From the NCBI GenBank assembly GCA_023382535.1, contig JAHDWA010000028.1, positions 1-64,000 of the forward strand: DNA of 64,000 nucleotides. The letters run 5' to 3'. The position numbers were made by a program, and so were the translations under genes. The notes below the pieces were generated by a model. That model saw only the letters and a program-made list of their open reading frames with translations, ran no database searches and had not been told where the DNA came from. Positions 33,489-41,442 of this stretch are shown one piece after another (positions within the stretch are counted from its first letter, which is position 1; every line of letters starts with the position of its first letter). The DNA is from Anaerolineae bacterium. GTDB taxonomy: Bacteria; Chloroflexota; Anaerolineae; 4572-78; J111.

Positions 33489-34988
33489 CTACGCTGCCGC
33501 TGTTTCTCGTTCACCCATGCCCAGCAGCATGTTGGCGGCGGTTTTGAGGTAATAGGGGAAGCGCTGCCAGGTGTCTTTGCGCGCGGCAATACGGGCGATA
33601 CGCTTGGGCCGCAAATAAAAGCGGCGATGGGCCTCATGCCACTTGCGCTCGACGACTTCTTTAGTCAGGCCATCAAAGGCAAAGTGGGCCTTATCATCCT
33701 GAATAGCAATCTGGGACCAATCCATTTGGTCAGAAAAGACATCGCCGTGCTTTTTTAGAGTTTCCCACATCTCCGTGCCGGGGAAGGGCGCAGCCATCAT
33801 AAAGTGAGCCAGGTCAGGATCAAGTTCCAGGGCCAGCCGGATGGTTTTTTCCATCGACTCCTCGGTTTCGCCGGGCATACCAAAGATGAAAAAGCCCATT
33901 GTTTGCAGTTTGGCTTCTTTTGACCACTTGAATGCCTGGCGGACCATATCCACGGTTTGGCCCTTTTTGATCACGTGGCGCAGCATCCAGTCGTCGCCGT
34001 TCTCCACGCCAAAGCCGACCCGCTTGCAGCCGGCCTGCTTCATCAACTTAAAAAGCTCGGCGTCGGTATTATTGACCTTCATGCCGTGAATCGTCACCCA
34101 GGGGACGTGATTCAGCTTGGCTTTGATGAGCGCCTGGCATAACTCCTTGGCCCGGTTTTTGTCCAGGTTCCAGATGTCGTCGGTGATACCGATCTCCGTC
34201 GCCCCCAAATCTTTGACCAGCCACTCCCACTCGGCAATGACATTCGCCACGCTGCGGCCGCGCCAGGTATCGCCGGTGATCGGCTTGGAGCAGTAGGTAC
34301 ATTTATACGGACAGCCGCGCGAGGTAACGATGGTATAGGCGCGGGCGTTCATATCCAAACCATCCGTCAATGGGTTGAGATTGGTGTAGCGATCAATCTT
34401 GAACAGATGGAAGGCCGGGAAAGGAATGGCGTCAATGTCATCGGGCAGCGGACGGTCAAGGTTATGCTGGATTTTACCCTCTTTGTTCCGCCACGACAGG
34501 CCGAGAATACGTCCCCACCCGGCTTCTGGATCGAAAAGACGGGGGGCCAGGGGGCGGGGATCTGGGGTGAGCGGTTGATTATTGACTATTGATAGCTCTT
34601 TTTCCAGCGCCCGCATGATCTCAATGATCGTATACTCGCCTTCGCCGCGCACCACCAGGTCCACTTCGGGTTTCTCCATCGACTCGTGGGGCATGAGGGT
34701 CAGGTGCGGCCCGCCGAGAATAGTCAGCGCGCCATGCTTTTTGGCCGTCCGCGCCGACTCCCAGGCCTGCACAATCAGCGGCGTCGGAGCGGACAGGCAG
34801 ACGACGTCAAACGGGTCGCGGGCCAGCTTCTCGTCCAGCGACTCAAGATCCGACTCGACCGAGGCATCCCAGATTTCACACTCGTACCCGTGCGCCAGCA
34901 GCGAGCCGGCCAGGTAGCCCAGGCCCATATGGATATGTTTGCGGCTGTTCCAGACATCTGACTCTGGACTGGCTAATAGAACTCTCAT
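33489..34988 (-). CDS. B12-binding-type radical SAM protein, paralogue A
   Basis: 499 residues. N-terminal cobalamin-binding-like domain (1-130) with LGGPHLTLMP and VVRGEGEYT; radical SAM cluster ligands C226-PYK-C230-TY-C233. The C-terminus ends in RRFYLRPKRIARIAARKD. It is closely similar to the protein at 39258-40748 (shared YTNL.P.TD and RRFYLRP segments), indicating duplication. Residues about 128-150 are encoded by a microrepeat insertion (34562-34603) absent from the paralogue. Product unknown. ATG 34988 has GGAG 5 bases upstream. Confidence 0.9.
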   Translation of the reverse strand: MRVLLASPESDVWNSRKHIHMGLGYLAGSLLAHGYECEIWDASVESDLESLDEKLARDPFDVVCLSAPTPLIVQAWESARTAKKHGALTILGGPHLTLMPHESMEKPEVDLVVRGEGEYTIIEIMRALEKELSIVNNQPLTPDPRPLAPRLFDPEAGWGRILGLSWRNKEGKIQHNLDRPLPDDIDAIPFPAFHLFKIDRYTNLNPLTDGLDMNARAYTIVTSRGCPYKCTYCSKPITGDTWRGRSVANVIAEWEWLVKDLGATEIGITDDIWNLDKNRAKELCQALIKAKLNHVPWVTIHGMKVNNTDAELFKLMKQAGCKRVGFGVENGDDWMLRHVIKKGQTVDMVRQAFKWSKEAKLQTMGFFIFGMPGETEESMEKTIRLALELDPDLAHFMMAAPFPGTEMWETLKKHGDVFSDQMDWSQIAIQDDKAHFAFDGLTKEVVERKWHEAHRRFYLRPKRIARIAARKDTWQRFPYYLKTAANMLLGMGERETAAA

Positions 34989-35031
34989 ATATTCTCCATT
35001 TCAGTCATCTCAAAAGTAGCAACAACCGGGT

Positions 35032-36729
35032 TTACTCAGAAATCAGGACAAAAAATGTCCCTTTGCTCATCCCCTGGTCAACCCCGCCCGTGCTGGCGGA
35101 TGCGCCGAGGGCATGCATCGGCTCCAGGAAGGGCCGAACCTTCTTCTGGTAATCTTCCTTTTCAAAATCGCTCAACTGAGCCTCGATGACCTGCTGCACC
35201 TGATCCAGATCGGCGTAGACATACCCATAATTGCTGCCCGGCAGCCGGCTCTGCACGGCCTTGAAATTGGCGCTATTGGAGAGCGAATTCTCACCCGAGG
35301 CAGCAAGCGACTTCAGCGCATCCTCGTGATAAGCCACCAGAAAATAATCTTTGTGAAAGCCGTAACCGCCCATAAAAGCGCCATCGAAATCGGTCATCAC
35401 TTTCATTTCAATACCTTGCACCGTTTGAGACTCAAGCGGCGGGCTGCCGCCACTCTCCTCCAGCGCACCGAGGATTTTTTCTACATGTGTTTTGGCCTGG
35501 TTCACATCGTTTGCGCCAATTAGCACATAGCCACCCATCGGCGGCGAAAATTCATCGGCCGGAGTGGCTTCGACCAACACTAGCGCATACTCGCCGGTCA
35601 TCCAGCCGAAGATATCCTCTTCCACACTGAAGCCCAACTCCTTTTCCAGGTCGGCCATTTGTTGGCTAAAATCCGGGTTCGACTCCAGGCTCTGCTTGAT
35701 GGATTGCCAGATCAAGTTAAGATTGAACCCATTCACCGCCAAGAGCGCCTCCGCCGGAATATCGGCCAGAATGGCATTGGGCGAAGCCGGGCGCTGGAGC
35801 GAGGCTTTCATGGTCTCGCTCATCTTGGTCAAATCATAGCTGACCACCATATCCATTTGGATCCCATCCGGTTGGAGCGTGCCGGCCATACCAAAACCGT
35901 TAAAAGCCTGTAAATCTTTCACCTGACTTTCCGGCAGTTCCACTGCGCTTTCGGCCAGCGCCGCCTCAAACAGGCCGGCAAATTCCATATAAAGGGTGCC
36001 AATTGCATTGGCCGGCAGTTCCCCCGTAATCTTTTTGAAACGCTCGCTGTCGGCCAGCACCGGTGCATCTTTGCCCTGCGCCTGGTCAATCATGCTTTTA
36101 ATCAAAGCGTCGCTATTGGAAGCGACAACAAAGTTACTAAAGGTGGCCAGCGTTGCGGTATCATTCCCATTCTTTTGATGGTGCAGCGTTACATCTTGAT
36201 AGACTTCGTCAGTGTAAGGATTGTCTTTTTTAACTGCCTCAGCCAGAACTTTGCTGATAAAGTTATCTGAGGCTTCCTTATTACTTGTTTCGGCGGCAAG
36301 CACAAAATCCGGGGTCGGGGCGCTGGCAAATGGGTCTTGACTTTGGGCTTTGATCCCCTTGGTAAAATCAGGCGCGGCGATAACCACTTCCGTACCCAGC
36401 CAGGGCTTAATATCGTTTTCGTAAGTAATCCCGGCCTCATCGCTCATCTCTGTTTCAACTTCGTCAAACAACGCCTGGACATCTGGATTGTCAAAGTACA
36501 ACTTCTTCAAATTCTGGTAGCCGGCTATATTCTGAATATTGGGCGTAAACGACATATAAAATTGAGTTTCAGCCGGCAGCATCGTTGCGACTTTCTGGGC
36601 GGGGGCCAGACCCAGCAAGGCCAGGACCTTCTCCTGATAAACGTAGCCCCCGATTCCGGCCACAACAACACACACGAGGCACAAGAACAGCGCAGCAATA
36701 CCGATGATGAGGGTCGTTTTCTTGTTCAT
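35032..36729 (-). CDS. DUF3352-type exported membrane protein
   Basis: 565 residues with one N-terminal membrane helix (7-31) and a large extracytoplasmic part. The MLPAETQFYMSF start of the outer domain, repeated YADLDQV/YMEFAGL-type segments and overall length fit DUF3352 proteins, whose function is unknown. No enzyme motif is seen. ATG 36729 is preceded by GGAG at 7 bases. It lies between radical SAM genes and the MFS/lipoprotein pair on the same strand. Confidence 0.85.
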   Translation of the reverse strand: MNKKTTLIIGIAALFLCLVCVVVAGIGGYVYQEKVLALLGLAPAQKVATMLPAETQFYMSFTPNIQNIAGYQNLKKLYFDNPDVQALFDEVETEMSDEAGITYENDIKPWLGTEVVIAAPDFTKGIKAQSQDPFASAPTPDFVLAAETSNKEASDNFISKVLAEAVKKDNPYTDEVYQDVTLHHQKNGNDTATLATFSNFVVASNSDALIKSMIDQAQGKDAPVLADSERFKKITGELPANAIGTLYMEFAGLFEAALAESAVELPESQVKDLQAFNGFGMAGTLQPDGIQMDMVVSYDLTKMSETMKASLQRPASPNAILADIPAEALLAVNGFNLNLIWQSIKQSLESNPDFSQQMADLEKELGFSVEEDIFGWMTGEYALVLVEATPADEFSPPMGGYVLIGANDVNQAKTHVEKILGALEESGGSPPLESQTVQGIEMKVMTDFDGAFMGGYGFHKDYFLVAYHEDALKSLAASGENSLSNSANFKAVQSRLPGSNYGYVYADLDQVQQVIEAQLSDFEKEDYQKKVRPFLEPMHALGASASTGGVDQGMSKGTFFVLISE

Positions 36730-36861
36730 TTGGCATCTCCAGTAACAGGATATTGAATTTATTTTAGGCCGACTACGCCCTTCAAGCCAACGACAGGAAG
36801 AGCTATGAACTTGTCCTCATTATAACTCGACTTGCCGCCAGGCGTCAATGAGCTTTTTAGC

Positions 36862-38397
36862 TCACCGCGTTTCTAATTGGCGCACCTCCGGACGCAAACG
36901 AAAGGCCAGGATCACCGTCAGCAGCGCGAAAATGGCCGAGGCCAGAAATGTCTCATTCAAGATTTGAGCAGTGATGGCCCCAATATGCTGGCCGATTTCG
37001 GTAATGGTGTAGGGCAGGCTCAACACATCAAAACGATACAATCCCCAGGCAGTCAGGCAGGACAGCCCTACGCTCATCCCCATTAACCGAAAAATCAGGA
37101 CAACACCGGAAGCGACCCCACGCAGATGCGGCTGCACCGCGTTGATCACTGCCGTGCCGACCGGCGCAATCACCAGCCCAAATCCCAAACCGGCGATCAT
37201 CAAATGGAAGGCCATCTGCCCATAAGTCACCGCCGCCGACCAGGTGTTCATCAGGTAAAAACCAAGGCTCATTAAAAGGAGGCCGGCCACTGTCGGCAGG
37301 CGGTAGGTAAAACGGGCGCACAACCACCCCCCCACCACCGACATAACCGCCATAGCCACCGTCAGGGCCGACAGAACCTGCCCGCTCTCCAGCGCCGCCG
37401 ATTTGATAAATTCATCCAATGTCGCTCCTCGGGCCAGCACGGCATTGACAAACAACGGCACGGCGACCATAGCGATGATCAAAACAAAACCGACCACAAA
37501 ATTGATCGTGCAGGCAACAGTGAAATTGGCCGTGCCAAACATGTGCAGGTCCAGTAGTGGATGAATGGTACGGCGCTCCAGCCAGATAAAAACGAGCAGC
37601 GCCAGCCCGCCTCCCGCAAAATAAGGGAGATTCTTTTGCCAGGTTGGGACTACCGCAGCACCCGTCGAAAAATCAAACACCGGGCCAGCCGCGGCCTGTC
37701 CCCCGCTGTTGGCCAGACCAACATTTATCAAGACCAGCGCCGCGCTCAAGAAAAGCGCCCCCAGCCAATCCAGCGACATCTTTGGCCCGTGTTCTCTCAT
37801 CGAGAGACGGCGCAGCAAAAACCAGGCAGCCAGCGCCGTCAGCAGGCTGATCGGAATGTTGATGTAAAACTGCCAGTGCCAGGTAAAGTAACGCACCCAG
37901 AACGCCCCGTACAACGGTCCGATAATCCAGCCGAAAGTATCCACCGCTCCCAGCAAGCCCAGGGCAAAAGCACGCCGCTCTGCCGGAAAAACATCACCCA
38001 CTACGGCCATCGCCACCGGCACTACCCCGCCACCGCCAATCGCCTGGACGACCCGGGCGATAATCAACCAGCGCAAGTTCCCGGCCAGGGGCGCCATCAG
38101 CGAGCCGATGGCAAAGAGGAGCATGCAACTGATAAAGATGAACCGCCGCCCGTAAATGTCAGACACTCGCCCCAGCAGCGGCATCGCCACCACATGGGTG
38201 ATCAAATAACTGGACACAATCCACGCCGCATCGTCCAGGCCCGACGGCAGTGGAATTTCAAAATCAAAAATCATCTGGGGCAGCATCGTCGAGATGACAG
38301 TCAGATCATCGGCGGCAATGAAGACCCCAAAAGCAACCAGGGCTAAAACCAGGTAGGCGTAAGTCGTGTCTTCTCTCGTCGGGGTGTGGGTGTTCAT
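36862..38397 (-). CDS. MFS transporter, DHA2 family (P55-like)
   Basis: 511 residues with about 14 membrane helices, the DHA2 arrangement. Motif A in the loop after helix 2 reads GRVSDIYGRR, and FGWIIGPLYGAFW is the DHA2 motif C region. It directly abuts the gene for an LppX/LprG-like lipoprotein: the upstream stop and this ATG touch. In mycobacteria the LprG lipoprotein and the P55 MFS protein form such an operon and export triacylated lipids, so a lipid exporter is a better guess than a drug pump, though drug efflux remains possible. Confidence 0.9.
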   Translation of the reverse strand: MNTHTPTREDTTYAYLVLALVAFGVFIAADDLTVISTMLPQMIFDFEIPLPSGLDDAAWIVSSYLITHVVAMPLLGRVSDIYGRRFIFISCMLLFAIGSLMAPLAGNLRWLIIARVVQAIGGGGVVPVAMAVVGDVFPAERRAFALGLLGAVDTFGWIIGPLYGAFWVRYFTWHWQFYINIPISLLTALAAWFLLRRLSMREHGPKMSLDWLGALFLSAALVLINVGLANSGGQAAAGPVFDFSTGAAVVPTWQKNLPYFAGGGLALLVFIWLERRTIHPLLDLHMFGTANFTVACTINFVVGFVLIIAMVAVPLFVNAVLARGATLDEFIKSAALESGQVLSALTVAMAVMSVVGGWLCARFTYRLPTVAGLLLMSLGFYLMNTWSAAVTYGQMAFHLMIAGLGFGLVIAPVGTAVINAVQPHLRGVASGVVLIFRLMGMSVGLSCLTAWGLYRFDVLSLPYTITEIGQHIGAITAQILNETFLASAIFALLTVILAFRLRPEVRQLETR

Positions 38398-39198
38398 TTA
38401 ATTGGCCAGCGGCGGCGCTTCTATCTCCAAGGGTTGGTCAAAATTAGAAAACTGAATATCCCATTCGGTAGGCCGTTCGGGATCGCTGGCCAGTTCGATC
38501 AGATGGACGCGGTGGATCAGAAACGTCTCGGTGTCAATCCAGACCCCAATCGGCACGTCGCCAGAAGCAATCAGGCCGGCAGTCCACCAGGTAATCTGCT
38601 CGCCCTGCGCCACCCCTTCGAGGTGGTACTGATACCTATCCTCCACCTGCTCAACGCCGACTTTTCGCATGGGGATCGTTGGCGCCACCGCCGGGATGCC
38701 ATACTGCTCGTCAAAAGGCAGGCGCGGATCGAAATACCAGCCCCACTCCGCAGGCAAGACCTGCCAGCGCTGGTTGAGCGGATTGGTCACATACGATTGG
38801 CCTTCAATACTAATCAAGCCAATCTCACTGACCAGTCCCAAACTGCTCACCTTGACCAGCCCCCGCACTTTGTCGGGCCGGAGCAAATCGCCTTCGACAT
38901 GTTTGAGGGCGGTGGTGGGAGGCCGGTCAATGTAATCAAGGGCGCCGGTTAAATCTATAGTGAAATGCAGCGTCTTGGCAGCCAGCATGGCCCGGCTGGA
39001 GCGATTAATGATCTCTGTGGCGCTCAAGTCAGGGGTTGGAGTGGAGGTCGGGCCAAAACTTAAGCTGCTACAGCCGGAGACACTCCAGGCCAGCAACAAG
39101 CTCAAATATAAATATAGCCAGTGGCGCGATGAGAGGTGGATGATGCGCGTGGTGTCTTGCTTAGCTTTACGCAACACGCAATACGCAGCACGCCACAT
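38398..39198 (-). CDS. LppX/LprG-like lipoprotein
   Basis: 266 residues from ATG 39198. A hydrophobic segment ends in a lipobox-like SVSGC, followed by a short Thr/Pro stretch and a domain with LHFTIDLTGALDYID, VEGDLLRPDKVRGLVKV and IEGQSYVTNPLNQRW, typical of LppX/LprAFG lipid-carrying lipoproteins. The first 25 residues before the hydrophobic segment are encoded by a CGTATTGCGTGTTGCGT microrepeat, so the true start may be a later codon. Coupled to the following MFS gene with no gap. Confidence 0.82.
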   Translation of the reverse strand: MWRAAYCVLRKAKQDTTRIIHLSSRHWLYLYLSLLLAWSVSGCSSLSFGPTSTPTPDLSATEIINRSSRAMLAAKTLHFTIDLTGALDYIDRPPTTALKHVEGDLLRPDKVRGLVKVSSLGLVSEIGLISIEGQSYVTNPLNQRWQVLPAEWGWYFDPRLPFDEQYGIPAVAPTIPMRKVGVEQVEDRYQYHLEGVAQGEQITWWTAGLIASGDVPIGVWIDTETFLIHRVHLIELASDPERPTEWDIQFSNFDQPLEIEAPPLAN

Positions 39199-39257
39199 AG
39201 TTTGGCCCAATAAAAACTGAAATCATCTAAACCAAGTTTCGAGTTGAAGGATTTAAC

Positions 39258-40748
39258 TTAAATAACCTGGGCGCTCTCCACCGCCTGCCGCAGTTCGGTT
39301 TTCTCCTTCTTGGGGAAGATGGTGTTATAGGCCACCTTAAAAGTGCGCCGCCAATTGATCCAGAAATCCTTGCGGCGCAAGGTCATGGCAATGCGATGCG
39401 GGCGCAGATAAAAGCGGCGATAAGCTTCTTTCCACTTGCGCTGGACCAGTTCGGCGGTCATATCCCCCAGCTCGTAACGGGCGCGGCCATCGAAGAAAAC
39501 ATAATCTTCCCAATCTTCGAGCAGGAGCCGCCCCTGCCGCTTGGCGATCTCATAAACCTTGGTGCCAGGGTAGGGCGTCATCATGGAGAAGTTGGCAATG
39601 AGCGGGTCCACTTCACAGGCAAATTTAATGGTGCGGTCCATGGACTCGGCGGTATCGCCTGGCAGACCGATGATGAAGAAGCCGATGGTTTCCAGGTTGA
39701 CCGCTTTGGCGTTTTTGAAGGCCTGGCGGATGGTATCGTGGTCAATCTTCTTGTCAATGGACAGCAGCACATCGGGATCGCCGCTTTCCACGCCAAAAGC
39801 GACCCGTTTCAACCCGGCTTTTTTCAACTTACCCAGCAGTTCTTTGGTCGCCAGATTGGCCCGGATGCCGTTGACAAAAATCCAGGGCACGTGATTGACT
39901 TTATTTTCGATGAACAGGTCGGCCATGCGCTCCAGGCGGTCCACCTGGATATTGGCCGAGTCGTCCAGCACGCCGATTTCTTGCGCCCCCAGATTGTGGA
40001 CCAGGTGCTGCCACTCCTTCAGCACGCTTTCAGGGCTGCGAGCGCGCCATTTAATCGGCATAATGCTTTGAGAGCAGAAGGTACAGCGATAGGGACAGCC
40101 GCGCGAGGTCATCACCGAGAAGGATTTGGAGCCGTCAATCGCGTCGGTGGCCGGCTGGAGATTGGTGTAACGGTCCATTTTAAAGAAGTGATAGGCCGGG
40201 AAGGGCAGCGTATCCAGGTCGGCGATGGCCGGGTGATCGGGGTTGTGGCGTTCCTGACCGTCGCTGGTGGTGTAGCTGATCCCCAGCAGTGAGTCCAGCA
40301 GGTTATGCTGCGGGTCGAGCAAATCACGAGCGACAAAATTCGGGTTGCCTTTCTCGGCCCGTTCGATAATCTCGCACAGCTTCACCCAAACCGCTTCGCC
40401 TTCACCTCGCACCACGACATCCACCTCGGGCCGCCTGGCGCTTTCGGCCGGCAGCACCGAAACGTGCGGTCCCCCTAACACAACGGGAATATCGGCAACG
40501 GACTTGATGGCCTGGGCCGTCCGCCAGGCCGATTTGACCTGCGGCGTGTTGGCGGTAATGCCGACAATTTCCGGCTGGAAGCGGCGGACAGCCTCGGTAA
40601 TTGGCTCATCCTCAACGTCAGAATCAAAGACCATGACCTCGTCACCCCGCTGTTCGGAAACAGCGGCCAGGTAAGCTAACCCCAAATGGGGGGTGGTGCG
40701 GGTATCAATGGGCAGGTGAAACCGAGGATTGACAATCATGACACGCAT
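39258..40748 (-). CDS. B12-binding-type radical SAM protein, paralogue B
   Basis: 496 residues. N-terminal Rossmann-like domain with LGGPHVSVLP and VVRGEGEAV; cluster ligands C218-PYR-C222-TF-C225. It aligns along its length with paralogue A (33489-34988) but lacks that protein's inserted loop. GAGGAGGT precedes the ATG by 9 bases, and an 11-base inverted repeat lies in the leader (40771-40809). Substrate unknown. Confidence 0.9.
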   Translation of the reverse strand: MRVMIVNPRFHLPIDTRTTPHLGLAYLAAVSEQRGDEVMVFDSDVEDEPITEAVRRFQPEIVGITANTPQVKSAWRTAQAIKSVADIPVVLGGPHVSVLPAESARRPEVDVVVRGEGEAVWVKLCEIIERAEKGNPNFVARDLLDPQHNLLDSLLGISYTTSDGQERHNPDHPAIADLDTLPFPAYHFFKMDRYTNLQPATDAIDGSKSFSVMTSRGCPYRCTFCSQSIMPIKWRARSPESVLKEWQHLVHNLGAQEIGVLDDSANIQVDRLERMADLFIENKVNHVPWIFVNGIRANLATKELLGKLKKAGLKRVAFGVESGDPDVLLSIDKKIDHDTIRQAFKNAKAVNLETIGFFIIGLPGDTAESMDRTIKFACEVDPLIANFSMMTPYPGTKVYEIAKRQGRLLLEDWEDYVFFDGRARYELGDMTAELVQRKWKEAYRRFYLRPHRIAMTLRRKDFWINWRRTFKVAYNTIFPKKEKTELRQAVESAQVI

Positions 40749-40770
40749 AGCTAAGTTACCTCCTCAAGTC

Positions 40771-40809
40771 AATTATGCTTCGAGGTGCCCCCAGGTAAGA
40801 AGCATAATT
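40771..40809 (-). promoter_or_regulatory. Leader hairpin of radical SAM gene
   Basis: AATTATGCTTC (40771-40781) pairs perfectly with GAAGCATAATT (40799-40809), 23 bases upstream of the radical SAM start. On the minus strand no T-run follows, so mRNA stabilisation or a protein-binding site is more likely than termination. Confidence 0.5.
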
Positions 40810-40904
40810 TTTATAATTACTACTATAACAATTTTCCTATTCTAGTCTGCAATCAACTTCGGCGCAAGAATCAACTTAAGAGTTGAACATTTAGAAAAGC
40901 AACT

Positions 40905-41177
40905 CTACTGTGAGTGGGAATTTTTTTCTAAAACCGCTGTCCAGATGCGGCCCTGTTCGGTAAGAGAGTAAGTGGCTACCGGAAACTTTTGATTGCTAAT
41001 AATGAAACCCCGCCTTTGTAAAGCCTCGACATGCCGCTGCTGAATGGGTTTCGTCCGGCCTTCTAGAGAATGGAGCTGGTAAACTTTGGTACCATCAAGG
41101 TAACGATGAGATTTCAGGGTGGACCCACTCGCTAGGGTGCAAAGAATTTCGATTTCAGCTTTTGACGGTTTGACCAT
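40905..41177 (-). CDS. Small winged-helix-like protein
   Basis: 90 residues, unrecognised by name. The pattern KAEIEILCTLASGSTLKSHR, then QQRHVEALQRRGFIIS and ATYSLTEQGR resembles a winged helix with its wing near 60-75, so DNA binding is plausible. No clear RBS is seen before ATG 41177. It lies between two radical SAM genes and could regulate them. Confidence 0.6.
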   Translation of the reverse strand: MVKPSKAEIEILCTLASGSTLKSHRYLDGTKVYQLHSLEGRTKPIQQRHVEALQRRGFIISNQKFPVATYSLTEQGRIWTAVLEKNSHSQ

Positions 41178-41235
41178 ACTTGAAAATAAGAAAAGAATTT
41201 ACCATAGAGATTTTTCTCACTTCTTATTTCTTTTT

Positions 41236-41442
41236 CTACCCCAAATTGTGGACATACTGCTGCAATTTGCGCTGGGAGATTTTGATGTAGTTGTCCTGGA
41301 TAATCTCTTGCATCTCCTCCTCGCTGAGACGGATCCGTAAGATATCCAGAGCGTCTTCCGGCGACTGGCCGTAGGCCAGCTTTTGCTTGCCGTTCTTCAT
41401 TTCAAACAAATACATATAGTGCGGGTTGCTAAAGCTGCTCAT
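41236..41442 (-). CDS. Small protein coupled to radical SAM gene
   Basis: 68 residues, acidic in the middle (LSEEEMQEIIQ) and helical, without cysteine. Its ATG overlaps the stop of the upstream radical SAM gene by four bases, a strong sign that it is real and translated with it. It is not an obvious precursor peptide; a partner subunit is an alternative. No family recognised. Confidence 0.7.
   Translation of the reverse strand: MSSFSNPHYMYLFEMKNGKQKLAYGQSPEDALDILRIRLSEEEMQEIIQDNYIKISQRKLQQYVHNLG

Noticed and set aside
37561..38346. 261-residue plus-strand reading frame opposite the MFS transporter gene
   Set aside because: Its composition (Gln/Arg/His-rich, no folding pattern) is that of an antisense shadow, and the minus-strand frame has clear transporter motifs.
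39396..40292. 298-residue plus-strand reading frame opposite radical SAM paralogue B
   Set aside because: Long open frame arises from the codon use of the real gene. No RBS and no recognisable motif.
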